From positions 62,001 through 126,000 of the forward strand of contig NZ_BBRG01000003.1 of the NCBI RefSeq assembly GCF_000975155.1: a stretch of 64,000 bases of DNA, read 5' to 3'. Under the pieces are notes generated by a model. The model had not been told where the DNA came from and made no database searches. It saw nothing but the letters and a program-made list of their open reading frames with translations. This stretch comes from Demequina globuliformis (GTDB lineage Bacteria; Actinomycetota; Actinomycetes; Actinomycetales; Demequinaceae). Position 1 is the stretch's first letter. Each line of letters opens with the position of its first letter. The position numbers were made by a program, and so were the translations under genes. This document shows positions 63,633 to 64,000 of this stretch, piece after piece.

Positions 63633-64000
63633 ATGCCGCATTTGAGAGTATCCGAAGCCGCTCGGCTCCTCGGAGTTTCCGATGACACGGTCCGGCGGTG
63701 GATCGACTCCACAGCGGTGCCCACGACCAAGGACGCCGCGGGCAGACTGGTAATCGACGGCGTCGACGTCGCGAGGTACGCCACTCAACGGGCCAACGCC
63801 ACCTCCACCGAGGCTCCTGTAGCACGGTCCGCGCGCAATCAATTCGAAGGACTCGTGACGGCAGTCACGATGGACCGGGTCATGGCGCAGGTCGAACTGC
63901 AATGCGGGCCTCACCGGGTGGTCTCCCTCATGAGCGCGGAGGCCGTGCGAGACCTGGGGCTCCAACCAGGAACGGTGGCGACGGCCGTCGTCAAGGCCAC
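63633..64000 (+). CDS. Molybdopterin-binding (MOP) transcriptional regulator (3' end missing)
   Basis: The first 122 codons of a regulator. Residues 1-52 form a MerR/excisionase-like HTH (MPHLRVSEAARLLGVSDDTV, then RLVIDGVDVARYA). After a linker the MOP/TOBE molybdate-binding domain begins (RNQFEGLVTAVTMDRVMAQV) and nearly completes (LMSAEAVRDLGLQPGTVATA). It likely senses molybdate and controls a mod transporter beyond the window. Position directly after moaA supports this. Confidence 0.85.
   Translation, partial: MPHLRVSEAARLLGVSDDTVRRWIDSTAVPTTKDAAGRLVIDGVDVARYATQRANATSTEAPVARSARNQFEGLVTAVTMDRVMAQVELQCGPHRVVSLMSAEAVRDLGLQPGTVATAVVKA

Noticed and set aside
63601-63640. A small ORF between moaA and the regulator gene
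   Set aside because: The gap is only 39 nt and is better explained as promoter and operator.

Overview
The window is about 64 kb of high-GC DNA with densely packed genes, many sharing stop/start bases (ATGA, TAATG, TGATG). It looks like a chromosome segment of a high-GC Gram-positive actinobacterium, most likely in or near the order Micrococcales. Supporting features are a single-chain glycyl-tRNA synthetase, an hrcA-dnaJ operon behind a CIRCE operator, an era/ybeY/phoH block, a Zur-controlled zinc importer, Cys-free ribosomal protein paralogues, frequent GTG starts and a probable leaderless mRNA. The order-level assignment is inference from gene content. I see no prophage, insertion sequence, CRISPR array or rRNA operon.

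Layout. 1-1000: end of a zinc-independent ribosomal protein cluster (L31B, L36, L32), an HU gene and tRNA-Asn. 1-14 kb: mostly housekeeping genes on both strands (dnaG, dgt, dusB, glycyl-tRNA synthetase) mixed with small membrane proteins, a DUF368 (PopT-like) lipid-carrier transporter and several intergenic repeats. 14-17.7 kb: znuA-znuC-znuB-zur behind a Zur box. 17.7-21.5 kb: uppS, recO, a GNAT enzyme, a lipoprotein and a TM2 protein. 21.6-23.5 kb: leuA with a leucine-rich leader peptide. 24-31.2 kb: the heat-shock/GTPase operon hrcA-dnaJ-rsmE-HIT-phoH-ybeY-corC-era. 31.4-38.6 kb: two DUF4870 proteins, hemW, lepA, a GGDEF-EAL protein, a PemK-like protein and rpsT. 38.8-46.4 kb: holA, comEC, comEA, degV and leuS. 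46.6-48.4 kb: a secreted SLH-SH3-VanY carboxypeptidase. 48.5-51.9 kb: a cassette of circularly permuted ATP-grasp, alpha-E and transglutaminase proteins. 51.9-64 kb: a nitrate respiration island with narK, a Cys-containing regulator and narGHJI, followed by molybdenum cofactor genes (mogA/moaB, moaE, moaA) and a molybdate-responsive regulator cut by the window end.

How the genes work together. Two zinc-homeostasis blocks lie within 14 kb: spare Zn-free ribosomal proteins and the Zn importer with its Zur repressor. The nar block holds the transporter, a probable regulator, the enzyme and the synthesis of its molybdenum cofactor, so it can be read as one anaerobic nitrate respiration unit. uppS, the DUF368 protein and a divergent DedA-like protein all touch undecaprenyl-phosphate metabolism, although they are not adjacent.

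The points most worth a second look are: the leuA leader peptide with its hairpin; the regulator translationally fused to narG, with three candidate Fe-S cysteines and an AT-rich palindrome upstream; a duplicated REP-like hairpin; a G-rich tandem repeat; and a tandem repeat built from the 3' end of holA. No gap between genes exceeds 300 bases.
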